NCBI GenBank assembly: GCA_016713325.1
Contig: JADJPJ010000006.1
Coordinates: forward strand, 372,001 to 436,000
Source of the DNA: Candidatus Flexifilum affinis
Lineage (GTDB): Bacteria > Chloroflexota > Anaerolineae > Aggregatilineales > Phototrophicaceae
Length of the DNA: 64,000 bases
Direction: 5' to 3'
Shown piece by piece: positions 28,205 through 36,005 of the stretch (the stretch's first letter is position 1; each line of letters opens with the position of its first letter). The notes beneath the pieces were generated by a model. That model had not been told where the DNA came from and made no database searches. It was given only the letters and a program-made list of their open reading frames with translations. Made by a program: the position numbers and the translations under genes.

Positions 28205-28240
28205 AATTCGGGCAACAATCAACTGATTATTGCCCGAATT
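28205..28240 (+). promoter_or_regulatory. Perfect inverted repeat at the cdsA start
   Basis: AATTCGGGCAA (28205-28215) and TTGCCCGAATT (28230-28240) are perfect 11-bp arms with a 14-base spacer. The left arm overlaps a -10-like TACAAT (28202-28207) and the right arm ends four bases before the cdsA ATG. It could be an operator or an mRNA hairpin hiding the start. Confidence 0.5.
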
Positions 28241-28244
28241 GACC

Positions 28245-28925
28245 ATGGCTGAGGCTGCACAAAAACCCTCCCCCCCATCTAATCTCACCCAGCGAATTAT
28301 CACCGCTGCGATTGCGATTCCTCCTGTCATCCTCCTGATTTCCTTGGGGGACTGGCCATTTGGCGTGCTCCTGGCCGTGGTTGGGCTGCTGGCAGTTCTG
28401 GAGATGTACTACATGATGCGCCACCACGGGCACGGGGTGGTGTTCCTGTTGAGCGTCTTCTACGTGGGCGCGCCCTTGACCATGCTGATGTGGCTCCGTA
28501 GCTCAACACAGGGACTAGTGTGGTGCGCGATTATCGTCTCCATCACCTGGGTAACCGACTCTATGGCCTATGTTGGCGGCCGGTTGTTCGGCCGAACGCC
28601 GCTCAGCCTGAGGATATCGCCCAGCAAGACGCGCGAAGGGGCACTGATTGGCTATGCTTCCGGGGGGGTCGCGACAATTCTCACCCTTGCGGTCACCAAC
28701 TATCTGACCCCTGCTTCCTTAATTCTTGCCCTGATCGGCCCGATCGCCGCAATTGTTGGTGACTTATTCGAGTCCTACATAAAGCGGCGCTTTCACAAGA
28801 AGGATTCGCATCTGCCCGGCTTGAACATACTGCCGGGGCACGGCGGTGTGATGGATCGCATCGACGGCCTGTTGTTTGTGTGCGTTTTGTGTTTCGGTTT
28901 CGCTGTGCTGGTCGGCTTGAACTGA
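28245..28925 (+). CDS. cdsA: Phosphatidate cytidylyltransferase
   Basis: CdsA makes CDP-diacylglycerol from phosphatidate and CTP, the branch point for phospholipids. From the ATG at 28245 the protein is 226 aa with six to seven TM helices. The C-terminal signature is complete: SPSKTREGALIGY, VGDLFESYIKRRFHKKDS and LPGHGGVMDRIDGLL. The usual position after uppS is not kept. An alternative TTG start at 28230 adds five residues but lies in the inverted repeat. There is no clear Shine-Dalgarno sequence. Confidence 0.93.
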   Translation: MAEAAQKPSPPSNLTQRIITAAIAIPPVILLISLGDWPFGVLLAVVGLLAVLEMYYMMRHHGHGVVFLLSVFYVGAPLTMLMWLRSSTQGLVWCAIIVSITWVTDSMAYVGGRLFGRTPLSLRISPSKTREGALIGYASGGVATILTLAVTNYLTPASLILALIGPIAAIVGDLFESYIKRRFHKKDSHLPGLNILPGHGGVMDRIDGLLFVCVLCFGFAVLVGLN

Positions 28926-29024
28926 TCGGATGGCACGCCAGCAACCAAAGTGCATTCTGGCGCCTCAGGCTATACTAGAGTCCGAAACAGCGGAATTGAA
29001 ATCGCGTGCGTGGAGTGGGTTCAA

Positions 29025-29408
29025 ATGACAAAATCTACCTTTGAAGAGGCGCGCGGGCAGGCGCCTAACCGTGAACAGCTCCTGCAGATGGCAATATCCG
29101 CAGCCAAGCAGGGCAATCGCAATCCCGCGCGTTTGATGTTCCGACGCGTTCTGAGCGAAGACAAGAACAATGAACGTGCGATGATGTGGATGGCCAAGCT
29201 GGCGGACGCCAAAGAAGAACGCCGGGTGTGGCTGGAACGCGTGGTGGCAGTTAATCCGAATAATGAAGTCGCGAGGGATGCGCTTGAGCGGCTGAGTTAC
29301 CGACGCAGCGCGCGTGACAATCGCGTCCTGCTTATTTTCGGAATGGTGTCCACAATCCTCATAATTCTCGCCGTAATTGTTTTCCTTGCATTGAGCACCA
29401 ACCAGTAA
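29025..29408 (+). CDS. TPR-like protein with a C-terminal membrane anchor (paralogue 1 of 3)
   Basis: The 127-aa protein has a TPR-type helical repeat unit at about residues 17-92, built around AAKQGNRNPARLMFRRVL, NERAMMWMAKLADAKEERR and VNPNNEVARDALERL, then one TM helix (101-124) and almost no tail. The same repeat opens the next two genes, but this copy lacks the linker and propeller. The ATG at 29025 matches the paralogue start; the upstream ORF extension is not conserved. A -10-like TATACT lies at about 28972. The TPR part should face the cytoplasm (no signal peptide). Function unknown. Confidence 0.8.
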   Translation: MTKSTFEEARGQAPNREQLLQMAISAAKQGNRNPARLMFRRVLSEDKNNERAMMWMAKLADAKEERRVWLERVVAVNPNNEVARDALERLSYRRSARDNRVLLIFGMVSTILIILAVIVFLALSTNQ

Positions 29409-29439
29409 ACGGCCCGGCGTTCGCAACCAGACTGGAGAG

Positions 29440-30942
29440 ATGACATTGACTCAGGGACCGAATATCCAGGGACGACTTCGCGAGGGTATCGACGCAGCCA
29501 AGCGCGGCGACCGGCTTGCGGCCCGCCGGCTGCTTCAGCAGGTGCTCGCTTTCGATCGCGACAATGAACTGGCGCTGATGTGGATGGCCTCCGTGGTCGA
29601 CACGGTCGAGGAACGGCGGTCGTTCTTGCAGCGCGCTCTGCAAGTCAATCCGGACAACGCCCGCGCCCATGAAGCGCTGCGCCGTCTCAATGAATCGACG
29701 GGTCAGGCGCCTCCTTCCAACACAGCAAAGGACACCGGCCCACTGCCGAACATCACGCCGGCCCGAAGCGGCAGCGGGAGTGTCTACCTGCTGCTGGCCG
29801 GGGCAGTGCTGGTCATCGTCGTCGTGATCGTGGCGGTCGTCCTCCTTAACCCGTCACGCAACCCTGCCCCAACGGCCACCGTCTCCAGCATTCAGCGCAC
29901 GTTCCAGGCGGTCACCAATCCGTCGCCAACGCCCAGCCCGGATGGGCGTCCGCCGACGGCGACGGTCTTCTCCGGCGTGGTCGTGACCTTCGATCCCAAC
30001 ACGGCGCCGCAGCTGCCGCCGACGTTTACGCCGACCTTCGTCCCCACCAGTACCCCGACGCCCTTCCCATCGGCCACACCGCTGCCGCTGAGCGCCTTCA
30101 ACATCATTTACAGCGACTTTGAGCCGAACGCCGCTGCGCCCAGTCTGTACTCCGGAAGCGCCAACGGTGTGAACGAGATCAAGCTGGAATCCGGTGCCAT
30201 CGGAGGCTTCCTGGACGCAGCCGTATCGCCCGACGGCCAATCTATCGCCTTCATTCGTGACGTCGAGACGGACGACGACCCGCCGCAGCGCCGGGCCCAG
30301 CTCTTCATCGGTCCACTCAGCGATCTCGCGGCTGCACGCCCGGTCACGGAGTTTGCCGGGACGGTGCTGGCTGGTCCATCCTGGTCGCCGGATTCGCAGT
30401 CGCTCGTCTTCAGCAGTAACAGCGATACCGACGAAGAGATCTATCGCTACGACGTCGAGGCCGGCAATCTGCGTCAACTCACGCGTAACTCGGCGCGCGA
30501 CTTCGACCCGGTCTTCTCGCCGGACGGCAGCCTTGTCGTATTTGCCTCCGATGTCGATACTCCCGGCTTCCCCGAAATCTACCAGATGACGCGCGAAGGC
30601 GCTTCGATCACCCGGTTGACCGACGACTCCGGCAGCAGTTTCTCACCGGCCTACGCACCCGATGGATCTCGCATCGCCTTCATCAGCGATCGCCAGGGGG
30701 ATGCCGACCTGTTCATCATGGACTCGAACGGACAGCGTCCTTTCATGCTCACGATCGACGACAACAATGCTGAGGATCGATCGCCGGCCTGGTCGCCCAA
30801 CAGCCGCTACATTGTCTTCGCATCCAATCGCGAAAACGATCGTTTCGCATGGTATGCCGTCGATCTCGCCGGCCAGATTCAGCGAATCTCAGACAACGAT
30901 CGCATCCCGCAGTCCTTAACCTTCATCGCCCAATCGTCCTGA
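29440..30942 (+). CDS. TPR-TM-beta-propeller protein (paralogue 2 of 3)
   Basis: The 500-aa protein is modular. Residues 7-90 hold the TPR unit (GIDAAKRGDRLAARRLL, ELALMWMASVVDTVEERR, VNPDNARAHEALRRL), 115-136 one TM helix, about 137-220 a Pro/Thr-rich linker, and 221-500 a TolB/WD40-like propeller. Blades are recognisable by SPDGQSIAFIRD, WSPDSQSLVFSSN, FSPDGSLVVFASD, YAPDGSRIAFISD and WSPNSRYIVFASN. With the TPR inside, the propeller should be outside. GGAG is very close to the ATG, so the TTG at 29446 could be the real start. It lies 31 bp after paralogue 1 and 10 bp before paralogue 3. Confidence 0.85.
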   Translation: MTLTQGPNIQGRLREGIDAAKRGDRLAARRLLQQVLAFDRDNELALMWMASVVDTVEERRSFLQRALQVNPDNARAHEALRRLNESTGQAPPSNTAKDTGPLPNITPARSGSGSVYLLLAGAVLVIVVVIVAVVLLNPSRNPAPTATVSSIQRTFQAVTNPSPTPSPDGRPPTATVFSGVVVTFDPNTAPQLPPTFTPTFVPTSTPTPFPSATPLPLSAFNIIYSDFEPNAAAPSLYSGSANGVNEIKLESGAIGGFLDAAVSPDGQSIAFIRDVETDDDPPQRRAQLFIGPLSDLAAARPVTEFAGTVLAGPSWSPDSQSLVFSSNSDTDEEIYRYDVEAGNLRQLTRNSARDFDPVFSPDGSLVVFASDVDTPGFPEIYQMTREGASITRLTDDSGSSFSPAYAPDGSRIAFISDRQGDADLFIMDSNGQRPFMLTIDDNNAEDRSPAWSPNSRYIVFASNRENDRFAWYAVDLAGQIQRISDNDRIPQSLTFIAQSS

Positions 30943-30952
30943 GGTAGAACGC

Positions 30953-32488
30953 GTGGCAACAAGAAACGACATTCCTGAGCTGCTCCGTCGGGGCATTGAG
31001 GCGGCGCGCGACGGCAAAAAAGCCGAAGCGCGGTCGTTGTTCGAGCAGGTCACCGAACTGGATGAGAACAACGAGAAGGGTTGGTTTTGGCTGGCGTCCG
31101 TCGTCGATACCGATGAGGAGCGCCGTATCTGCTTGAGCAATGTGCTCCACATCAACCCGAACAATGAAAAAGCCCAGCGCGCTATGGCCGCGCTGGAAGA
31201 AAAACTGAAGAACAAGAAGCGTCTGCAGGACAACAATGAGGTTATTGCCGGCGTTTCACGCAAGCAGTTCAATTTCATCCTCGGCGGAGGTATCCTCCTG
31301 GTGCTGGTCATTCTCATCATCGGGCTGGTGGTGATCGTCAGCAACAATAACCGCATTGCGGCGGAAAATGCGACGTCGACCGCTGTCGCCGTCGCCGCCA
31401 CCGGCACGAGCGACGCCATCGCCGCCGCCGCGGCCACCGCAACCCAGGCCCAGGTCGCATTCGCCGCGACACAGACGGCACTGGTCCCCACCGTGATACC
31501 GATCACACCGACGGCCAGAATCCCAACATTGCCAGCGACCTGGACGCCGACCCCCTCGAACACGCCGGAGATCACGGCCACATCGCTTCCGCCGCCACTT
31601 GAACTCTCGGGTCGGTTGGTCGTGTGGAGCGGTCGTGATGAGCTAAACACAGGCTATTTGCCGATTGGCTACTTCAACCTGGACTTCGGCAACCAGTACA
31701 CGCGGATCGGCAACGAATACGGCAAGTTCGTCAGCATAACCGGCAACGGCCAGCGCGTGCTCTACGAGCGCTACGACGATCTGCTCTTCTCCAGCGTCAT
31801 CGAGGCCGTCAATCTCAACGGGACAGAGCAGCAGAACCTTGCCGAGTTCTACAGCGGCTCGGGCATCACCCTGGTTCAGCCAAAACAGCCCAACATCGGC
31901 GCTTTCGGACAGCGCATCGCGTTCGTCGCCAAGACGGCGCAGCGCAATTACTTCCAGATCTTCGTCGTGGAAATCGGCGAAGTACCCGAAGGTGTGCCGC
32001 GCGTCAAACAGCTCACCGACGACGATATTGACTACAGCTTCCCGGTCTTCTCGCCGGACGGCACCCGCATCGCCGCGGTTCGCACAGACGTGAACACCGC
32101 CATTCCCAGCGTCGATCTGGTCAATGTCGACGTCGCCACCGGCGGCAAATTCCTGATCAGCAGCGACTTCGAAGCGACTATCGAAACGCATCCACGCTGG
32201 ACGCACGACGGCCAGCAGATCATTTACGCGGCAGCGCCATCGAACGACCCCAACAACCACGACATCCTGTTGCGCAACGCGAATGGCGCCGGCACGCCAC
32301 TGCCCCTGTATCGCAGCCCCTTCGATGACATCTACCCGGTTATGAGCCCGGACCAGCGCCACATCGCCTTCGCCAGCGACCGCGGCAGCGGCTATGACAT
32401 TTACGTTTACGAGCAGGCCAATCAGGCGCTGTTCCAGCTTACCAACAACCCCGCGGATGATTTCCCCGGAGACTGGTGGCAGCCGTAA
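30953..32488 (+). CDS. TPR-TM-beta-propeller protein (paralogue 3 of 3)
   Basis: The 511-aa protein starts at GTG and has the same order as its neighbour: TPR unit at 5-85 (GIEAARDGKKAEARSLF, EKGWFWLASVVDTDEERR, INPNNEKAQRAMAAL), a TM helix at about 107-130, an Ala/Thr-rich then Pro/Thr-rich linker (131-215) and a propeller with blades such as FSPDGTRIAAVRTD, WTHDGQQIIYAA and MSPDQRHIAFASDRGSGYDI. The linker is notably Ala-rich (AATGTSDAIAAAAATATQ), unlike the Pro-rich one of paralogue 2. The TPR and TM parts are closer between the two than the propellers are. It ends the three-gene operon. Confidence 0.85.
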   Translation: MATRNDIPELLRRGIEAARDGKKAEARSLFEQVTELDENNEKGWFWLASVVDTDEERRICLSNVLHINPNNEKAQRAMAALEEKLKNKKRLQDNNEVIAGVSRKQFNFILGGGILLVLVILIIGLVVIVSNNNRIAAENATSTAVAVAATGTSDAIAAAAATATQAQVAFAATQTALVPTVIPITPTARIPTLPATWTPTPSNTPEITATSLPPPLELSGRLVVWSGRDELNTGYLPIGYFNLDFGNQYTRIGNEYGKFVSITGNGQRVLYERYDDLLFSSVIEAVNLNGTEQQNLAEFYSGSGITLVQPKQPNIGAFGQRIAFVAKTAQRNYFQIFVVEIGEVPEGVPRVKQLTDDDIDYSFPVFSPDGTRIAAVRTDVNTAIPSVDLVNVDVATGGKFLISSDFEATIETHPRWTHDGQQIIYAAAPSNDPNNHDILLRNANGAGTPLPLYRSPFDDIYPVMSPDQRHIAFASDRGSGYDIYVYEQANQALFQLTNNPADDFPGDWWQP

Positions 32489-32513
32489 GTCGTCGCAACA
32501 CGTGAAGACAGGC

Positions 32514-32568
32514 CGCTTCCCTGAGCGTCATCGCACCGGCATCGTGCTGAAACGACCTCAGGGAAGCG
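32514..32568. terminator. Bidirectional terminator hairpin
   Basis: A 12-bp perfect stem (32514-32525 with 32557-32568) has an inner small hairpin (GCAC/GTGC). It lies after the propeller gene and overlaps the last codons of the convergent rfaE-like gene, so it probably serves both transcripts. Confidence 0.6.
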
Positions 32569-33031
32569 CCTTGATCCGGGCGATGAGAGCGCTGGTGCTG
32601 TGATCAGGAAGGTAGTCGATCAAGGCAACGCGCCCGCCCTGACTTTCGACAATCGGGCGTTCCGGAAGAGTTTTGTCGTGGTAGTCGCCGCCTTTGACAT
32701 ACACATCGGGTCGCAGGACGCGGATCAGTTCAATGGCCGTGTCTTCCTCAAAAATCACCACGGCCTCCACCGGCACCAGCGCTGCCAGCAGCCGAGCGCG
32801 CTCGTTCGCCGGGACGATGGGGCGCCCTGTTCCCTTGAGCGCGCGGCAGGCAGCATCCCCGTTCACGCCCACGATCAGCGCATCGCCCAGTCGCCTGGCC
32901 TTTTCCAGATAATCCAGGTGGCCGACATGCAGCAGATCGAAGTGCCCGTTGGTAAACACACAAATCTGCCCTGCCGATCGCAGTCGTTCACGCAGATCGC
33001 GCGCCTGATCCAGGGTGAGAATACGTCCCAT
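32558..33031 (-). CDS. rfaE2: Cytidylyltransferase-fold protein, RfaE/HldE C-domain type
   Basis: The 157-aa protein is a nucleotidyltransferase with the HxGH motif (TNGHFDLLHVGHLDYL), VGVNGDAACRALKG, RPIVPANERARLL and DVYVKGGDYHDKTLPE. This matches the adenylyltransferase half of HldE, which makes ADP-D-glycero-beta-D-manno-heptose. No kinase half is attached and no heptose genes are adjacent, so the sugar could be something else. It is divergent from a GT-C-like membrane protein, which fits an envelope or extracellular glycan role. Confidence 0.88.
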   Translation of the reverse strand: MGRILTLDQARDLRERLRSAGQICVFTNGHFDLLHVGHLDYLEKARRLGDALIVGVNGDAACRALKGTGRPIVPANERARLLAALVPVEAVVIFEEDTAIELIRVLRPDVYVKGGDYHDKTLPERPIVESQGGRVALIDYLPDHSTSALIARIKALP

Positions 33032-33080
33032 GGCGTTTGTTAGGCCCTTTCTCTATTGATGAGTTGATCGCGGCAATCTC

Positions 33081-34586
33081 GTGAATAACTCATCGCCGGT
33101 TCGCCCAGGCAGTCTAGCACAGCGCCTCCTTCGATGGGTTGGTCAGCTTCTGGTTCTGGCGGCATTAGCCGCGCTGCTCTTCACCCAGGGGCGCGCCGCC
33201 CTCCTCTTCTTCCAGCATGCTCAGCGGGCGATCAATTTCCCCTTCACGCTCAACTATGGCGAAGGCCCACTGCTCGACCAGACCATGCGACTGCTGCGCG
33301 GTGATGTGCTCTACACGCCTGAACTGACCGAACCTCCCTATACCATCACGAACTACCCTCCGCTGTTTATCATCGCGCAGGCGCCGTTCGCCGCGAGCAG
33401 TGGTCCAGGGTTCTGGTATGGCCGCATCATCTCCACGGCCGCCACCGTCGCCGCCGCGCTGATGTTGAGTCTACTGGCGCATGCGCTGACGCGCGATGTC
33501 ATTGCTTCGGCGGCCGCCGGCCTGAGCCTGCTGGCGATTCCCTACATTTTTCACTGGTCGGCGCTGGCCCGGATTGATGCGCTAGCGCTGGCCCTCAGTC
33601 TGGCGGGGCTGTACGTCCTGGCGCAAGACCCAGGGCGGTGGTTCAACGTGTTCGCGTCGATCCTGCTCCTGACGGCCGCCATCTACACCCGCCAAACGTA
33701 CCTGCTGACCGCGCCGCTGGCCGCCTTCGTCTGGTTGCTGGGCCGTCGCGATGTGTATCGCGCGCTGGTCTTCGCCGTCGGGCTGGCGTCTCTGGTGCTC
33801 GCCATTTTCGCGATCTCGATGGTTCTCACGCGCGGGGGGTTTTTCCTTCACCTGATCTCAGCCAACGCCAATGGCCTCGACTTCTCGCTCATAAGCTTCT
33901 ATGCCAGCGAAATCGGTCGCAGCCTGCCGCTCTTCGTCATGGGCGGGGTCATAAGCCTGATCGTCGGCGGCATTTGGAAACGGCCGGCATGGTGGTTGGT
34001 CGCAGCCTATGCTCTGGGCGCGCTGCTGTCGGCGCTGACCATCGCCAAGATTGGTTCAGACGTCAACTATCTGTGGGAATTCTCCGCTGGGCTCTGTCTG
34101 CTGGCTGGCCTCCTGATCGCGGTGGCGCGACGCCTGCCCATCCTGCGCGCCGCGCTGCTGATAGCTTTGGCCATACAGATCCTGCTCGCCACCGATCTTT
34201 CACGGACCAAATACAACGCCCTGCTTGAAGATCGTCTGGTGAAATCGGAGGCGCTCGCCTCGGTGGTCTTCTACCTGGAGACTCACAACGATCCCCTGAT
34301 CCTGGCCGATGAGCTCACCGGTGAACTGGTGATCAGCGGCCGGCAGATCGCCTTCCAGCCCTTCGAGTTCAGCCAGCTCAGCCGCGACGGTGTGTGGGAT
34401 GAGTCGCCCTTCATCGCCGCTCTCGAACGCGGCGAGTATCCCGTGGTCATGGTGTACCAGCCCTTCACCAACCCGACGCTGCGCTTCGAGCGGTGGACGC
34501 AGGCAATGCTGAGAGTCCTCAACGATCGCTTCCGGCCGGACTTCATCAGCGGCGAGACCACGGTTTATCGCTATCTTGGCTCCTGA
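33081..34586 (+). CDS. Polytopic membrane protein, GT39/ArnT-like glycosyltransferase
   Basis: The 501-aa protein starts with GTG and has about ten TM helices. The first periplasmic loop holds NYGEGPLLDQTMRLLRG, with the acidic pair expected for GT-C enzymes, then YTITNYPPLFIIAQAPF, the NYPPL motif typical of bacterial GT39-like and DUF2029-like proteins. WSALARIDALALALSLAGL and RQTYLLTAPLA fit the same group. A soluble C-terminal portion starts at about residue 400 (VVFYLETHNDPLILADE). The donor is presumably a polyprenyl-phosphate sugar. The exact reaction is not readable. Confidence 0.78.
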   Translation: MNNSSPVRPGSLAQRLLRWVGQLLVLAALAALLFTQGRAALLFFQHAQRAINFPFTLNYGEGPLLDQTMRLLRGDVLYTPELTEPPYTITNYPPLFIIAQAPFAASSGPGFWYGRIISTAATVAAALMLSLLAHALTRDVIASAAAGLSLLAIPYIFHWSALARIDALALALSLAGLYVLAQDPGRWFNVFASILLLTAAIYTRQTYLLTAPLAAFVWLLGRRDVYRALVFAVGLASLVLAIFAISMVLTRGGFFLHLISANANGLDFSLISFYASEIGRSLPLFVMGGVISLIVGGIWKRPAWWLVAAYALGALLSALTIAKIGSDVNYLWEFSAGLCLLAGLLIAVARRLPILRAALLIALAIQILLATDLSRTKYNALLEDRLVKSEALASVVFYLETHNDPLILADELTGELVISGRQIAFQPFEFSQLSRDGVWDESPFIAALERGEYPVVMVYQPFTNPTLRFERWTQAMLRVLNDRFRPDFISGETTVYRYLGS

Positions 34587-34777
34587 GGTCCATCCTGCCA
34601 GGAAACCTTTAGCCGCAAAAGCTTTATGCTGCTGTCACAACGTTAAGCTACAATAGCATGTAATGGTCATGCTACGATTTGCCAACGAGATCACGAGTTA
34701 TCATCGACTACTCATACCACAGGTGTATACTTGTGAAAATCAGAGCGAACCAGCATGAACCATAAGCAGCGTAGGTT

Positions 34778-35512
34778 ATGATCGAGAATGGCAAAAATCC
34801 AAGTGCCATCGTTCGCGTCCGTGGGCTTTCCAAGCAGTTCACGGAAGGTGATGCGTCGCACCGTAGCACGCGCCACATTCTGGATGAGATCGACCTCGAT
34901 ATCGCCGCCGGCGAGTTCTTTGTCCTGCTCGGCAAGAGCGGCAGCGGTAAGAGCACGCTGCTTAACCTCATCAGTGGTATCGACAATGCCGATGCCGGCA
35001 GCATCGTGATCGACGGCACCGACATCACTACTCTGAACGACCGCGCGCTGACATTGTTCCGCCGCAGCCGAATCGGGATCGTCTTTCAGTTTTACAATCT
35101 CATCCCTACGCTCACCGTGCTGGAGAATGTCCTGCTTCCGGTGGAACTGGGTGGTTCGCGTGGTGGAGAGAAAAGAGCGCGAGAACTGCTGGCCCGTGTC
35201 GGGCTGGCCGACCGTGCCGATAGTTTTCCGGACAAATTGAGCGGCGGCGAACAGCAGCGCATCGCCATTGCCCGTGCGCTTATTCATGAGCCAGCGCTGG
35301 TCATTGCTGACGAACCTACGGGCAATCTAGACGAAGAGACAGGTGAACGAATTCTGGCACTTTTGCTAGAATTAACTCGTGGTTCTGGGCGTACACTAGT
35401 TATGGCGACTCACAACGTCGAAGTGGTGGCAATTGCGGATCGAGTATGCCGAATTCATGAAGGCAAACTCGTTATCACCCGCAGTAGAGTCGGTGAAGGA
35501 GCGTACCGATGA
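34778..35512 (+). CDS. ABC transporter ATP-binding protein, LolD/MacB type
   Basis: The 244-aa ATPase has Walker [10 protein letters not shown], the Q loop [18 protein letters not shown] (characteristic of LolD/MacB), the signature LSGGEQQR, Walker [17 protein letters not shown] and the switch His (MATHNVEV). These ATPases drive mechanotransmission through FtsX-like permeases rather than transport through a channel. It overlaps the HEAT gene by 4 bp (ATGA), and the cognate permease follows that gene. The 191-bp gap upstream holds a 7-bp hairpin (TAGCATG/CATGCTA) and two -10-like hexamers. Confidence 0.92.
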   Translation: MIENGKNPSAIVRVRGLSKQFTEGDASHRSTRHILDEIDLDIAAGEFFVLLGKSGSGKSTLLNLISGIDNADAGSIVIDGTDITTLNDRALTLFRRSRIGIVFQFYNLIPTLTVLENVLLPVELGGSRGGEKRARELLARVGLADRADSFPDKLSGGEQQRIAIARALIHEPALVIADEPTGNLDEETGERILALLLELTRGSGRTLVMATHNVEVVAIADRVCRIHEGKLVITRSRVGEGAYR

Positions 35513-35928
35513 CCGATCCTGATCCCATCGTCATGAAGCAAATCCTCTCTGAATTGCGCGACGTCAATAAAGAGCGTCGTCGCACCGCCGTGATGAAACT
35601 GGGCATGCTGGGCGGCGAAGAAGCCGTCAAGACCCTGATTCACGTCGTGAGCAATCATCATGAGGATCTCATCGTACGCGGGCGCGCGGCCCTGATGCTT
35701 GGCAAGTTGGGCGATGTGCGCGCTGTAGAGCCGTTGATCGAGGCCCTCGATGCCCCTGGCTATCAGACGCCGCTGCACGCGGCCGAGGCCCTGGGCAAAT
35801 TGGGCGACACCCGCGCCATCGAGCCATTGATGCGCGCCATGGACATGCACAATGACCGTATGCGTGAGGCGGCCGAACGAGCGCTGCGCACACTCGGTCA
35901 CAGGTTTCAAGACGAACCAATGCCTTGA
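35509..35928 (+). CDS. HEAT-repeat protein inside an ABC/FtsX operon
   Basis: The 139-aa protein consists of about three to four HEAT (PBS-lyase type) repeats: [26 protein letters not shown] and [14 protein letters not shown], each followed by a helix with ALGKLG or ALRTLG. There is no signal peptide, so it is cytosolic. Its start overlaps the ATPase stop, implying coupled translation and a close stoichiometric link. HEAT repeats bind proteins, so a regulatory or adaptor role on the ATPase is the simplest inference. It is not a standard part of MacB-type systems. Confidence 0.85.
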   Translation: MTDPDPIVMKQILSELRDVNKERRRTAVMKLGMLGGEEAVKTLIHVVSNHHEDLIVRGRAALMLGKLGDVRAVEPLIEALDAPGYQTPLHAAEALGKLGDTRAIEPLMRAMDMHNDRMREAAERALRTLGHRFQDEPMP

Positions 35929-35950
35929 TGGTCAGGCTGATGGTAAAACA

Positions 35951-35981
35951 CAATCGGGGCGGTCAGTGACCGCCCCGATTG
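35951..35981 (+). terminator. Near-perfect palindromic hairpin between HEAT and permease genes
   Basis: Fifteen-base perfect arms (35951-35965 and 35967-35981) flank a single central base. It lies 22 bp after the HEAT stop and 24 bp before the permease ATG, and could act as an attenuator or processing site. TTTT flanks it on the minus strand but not on the plus strand. Confidence 0.6.
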
Positions 35982-36005
35982 ATTCCTGGGACATATGAGA
36001 GAGCG

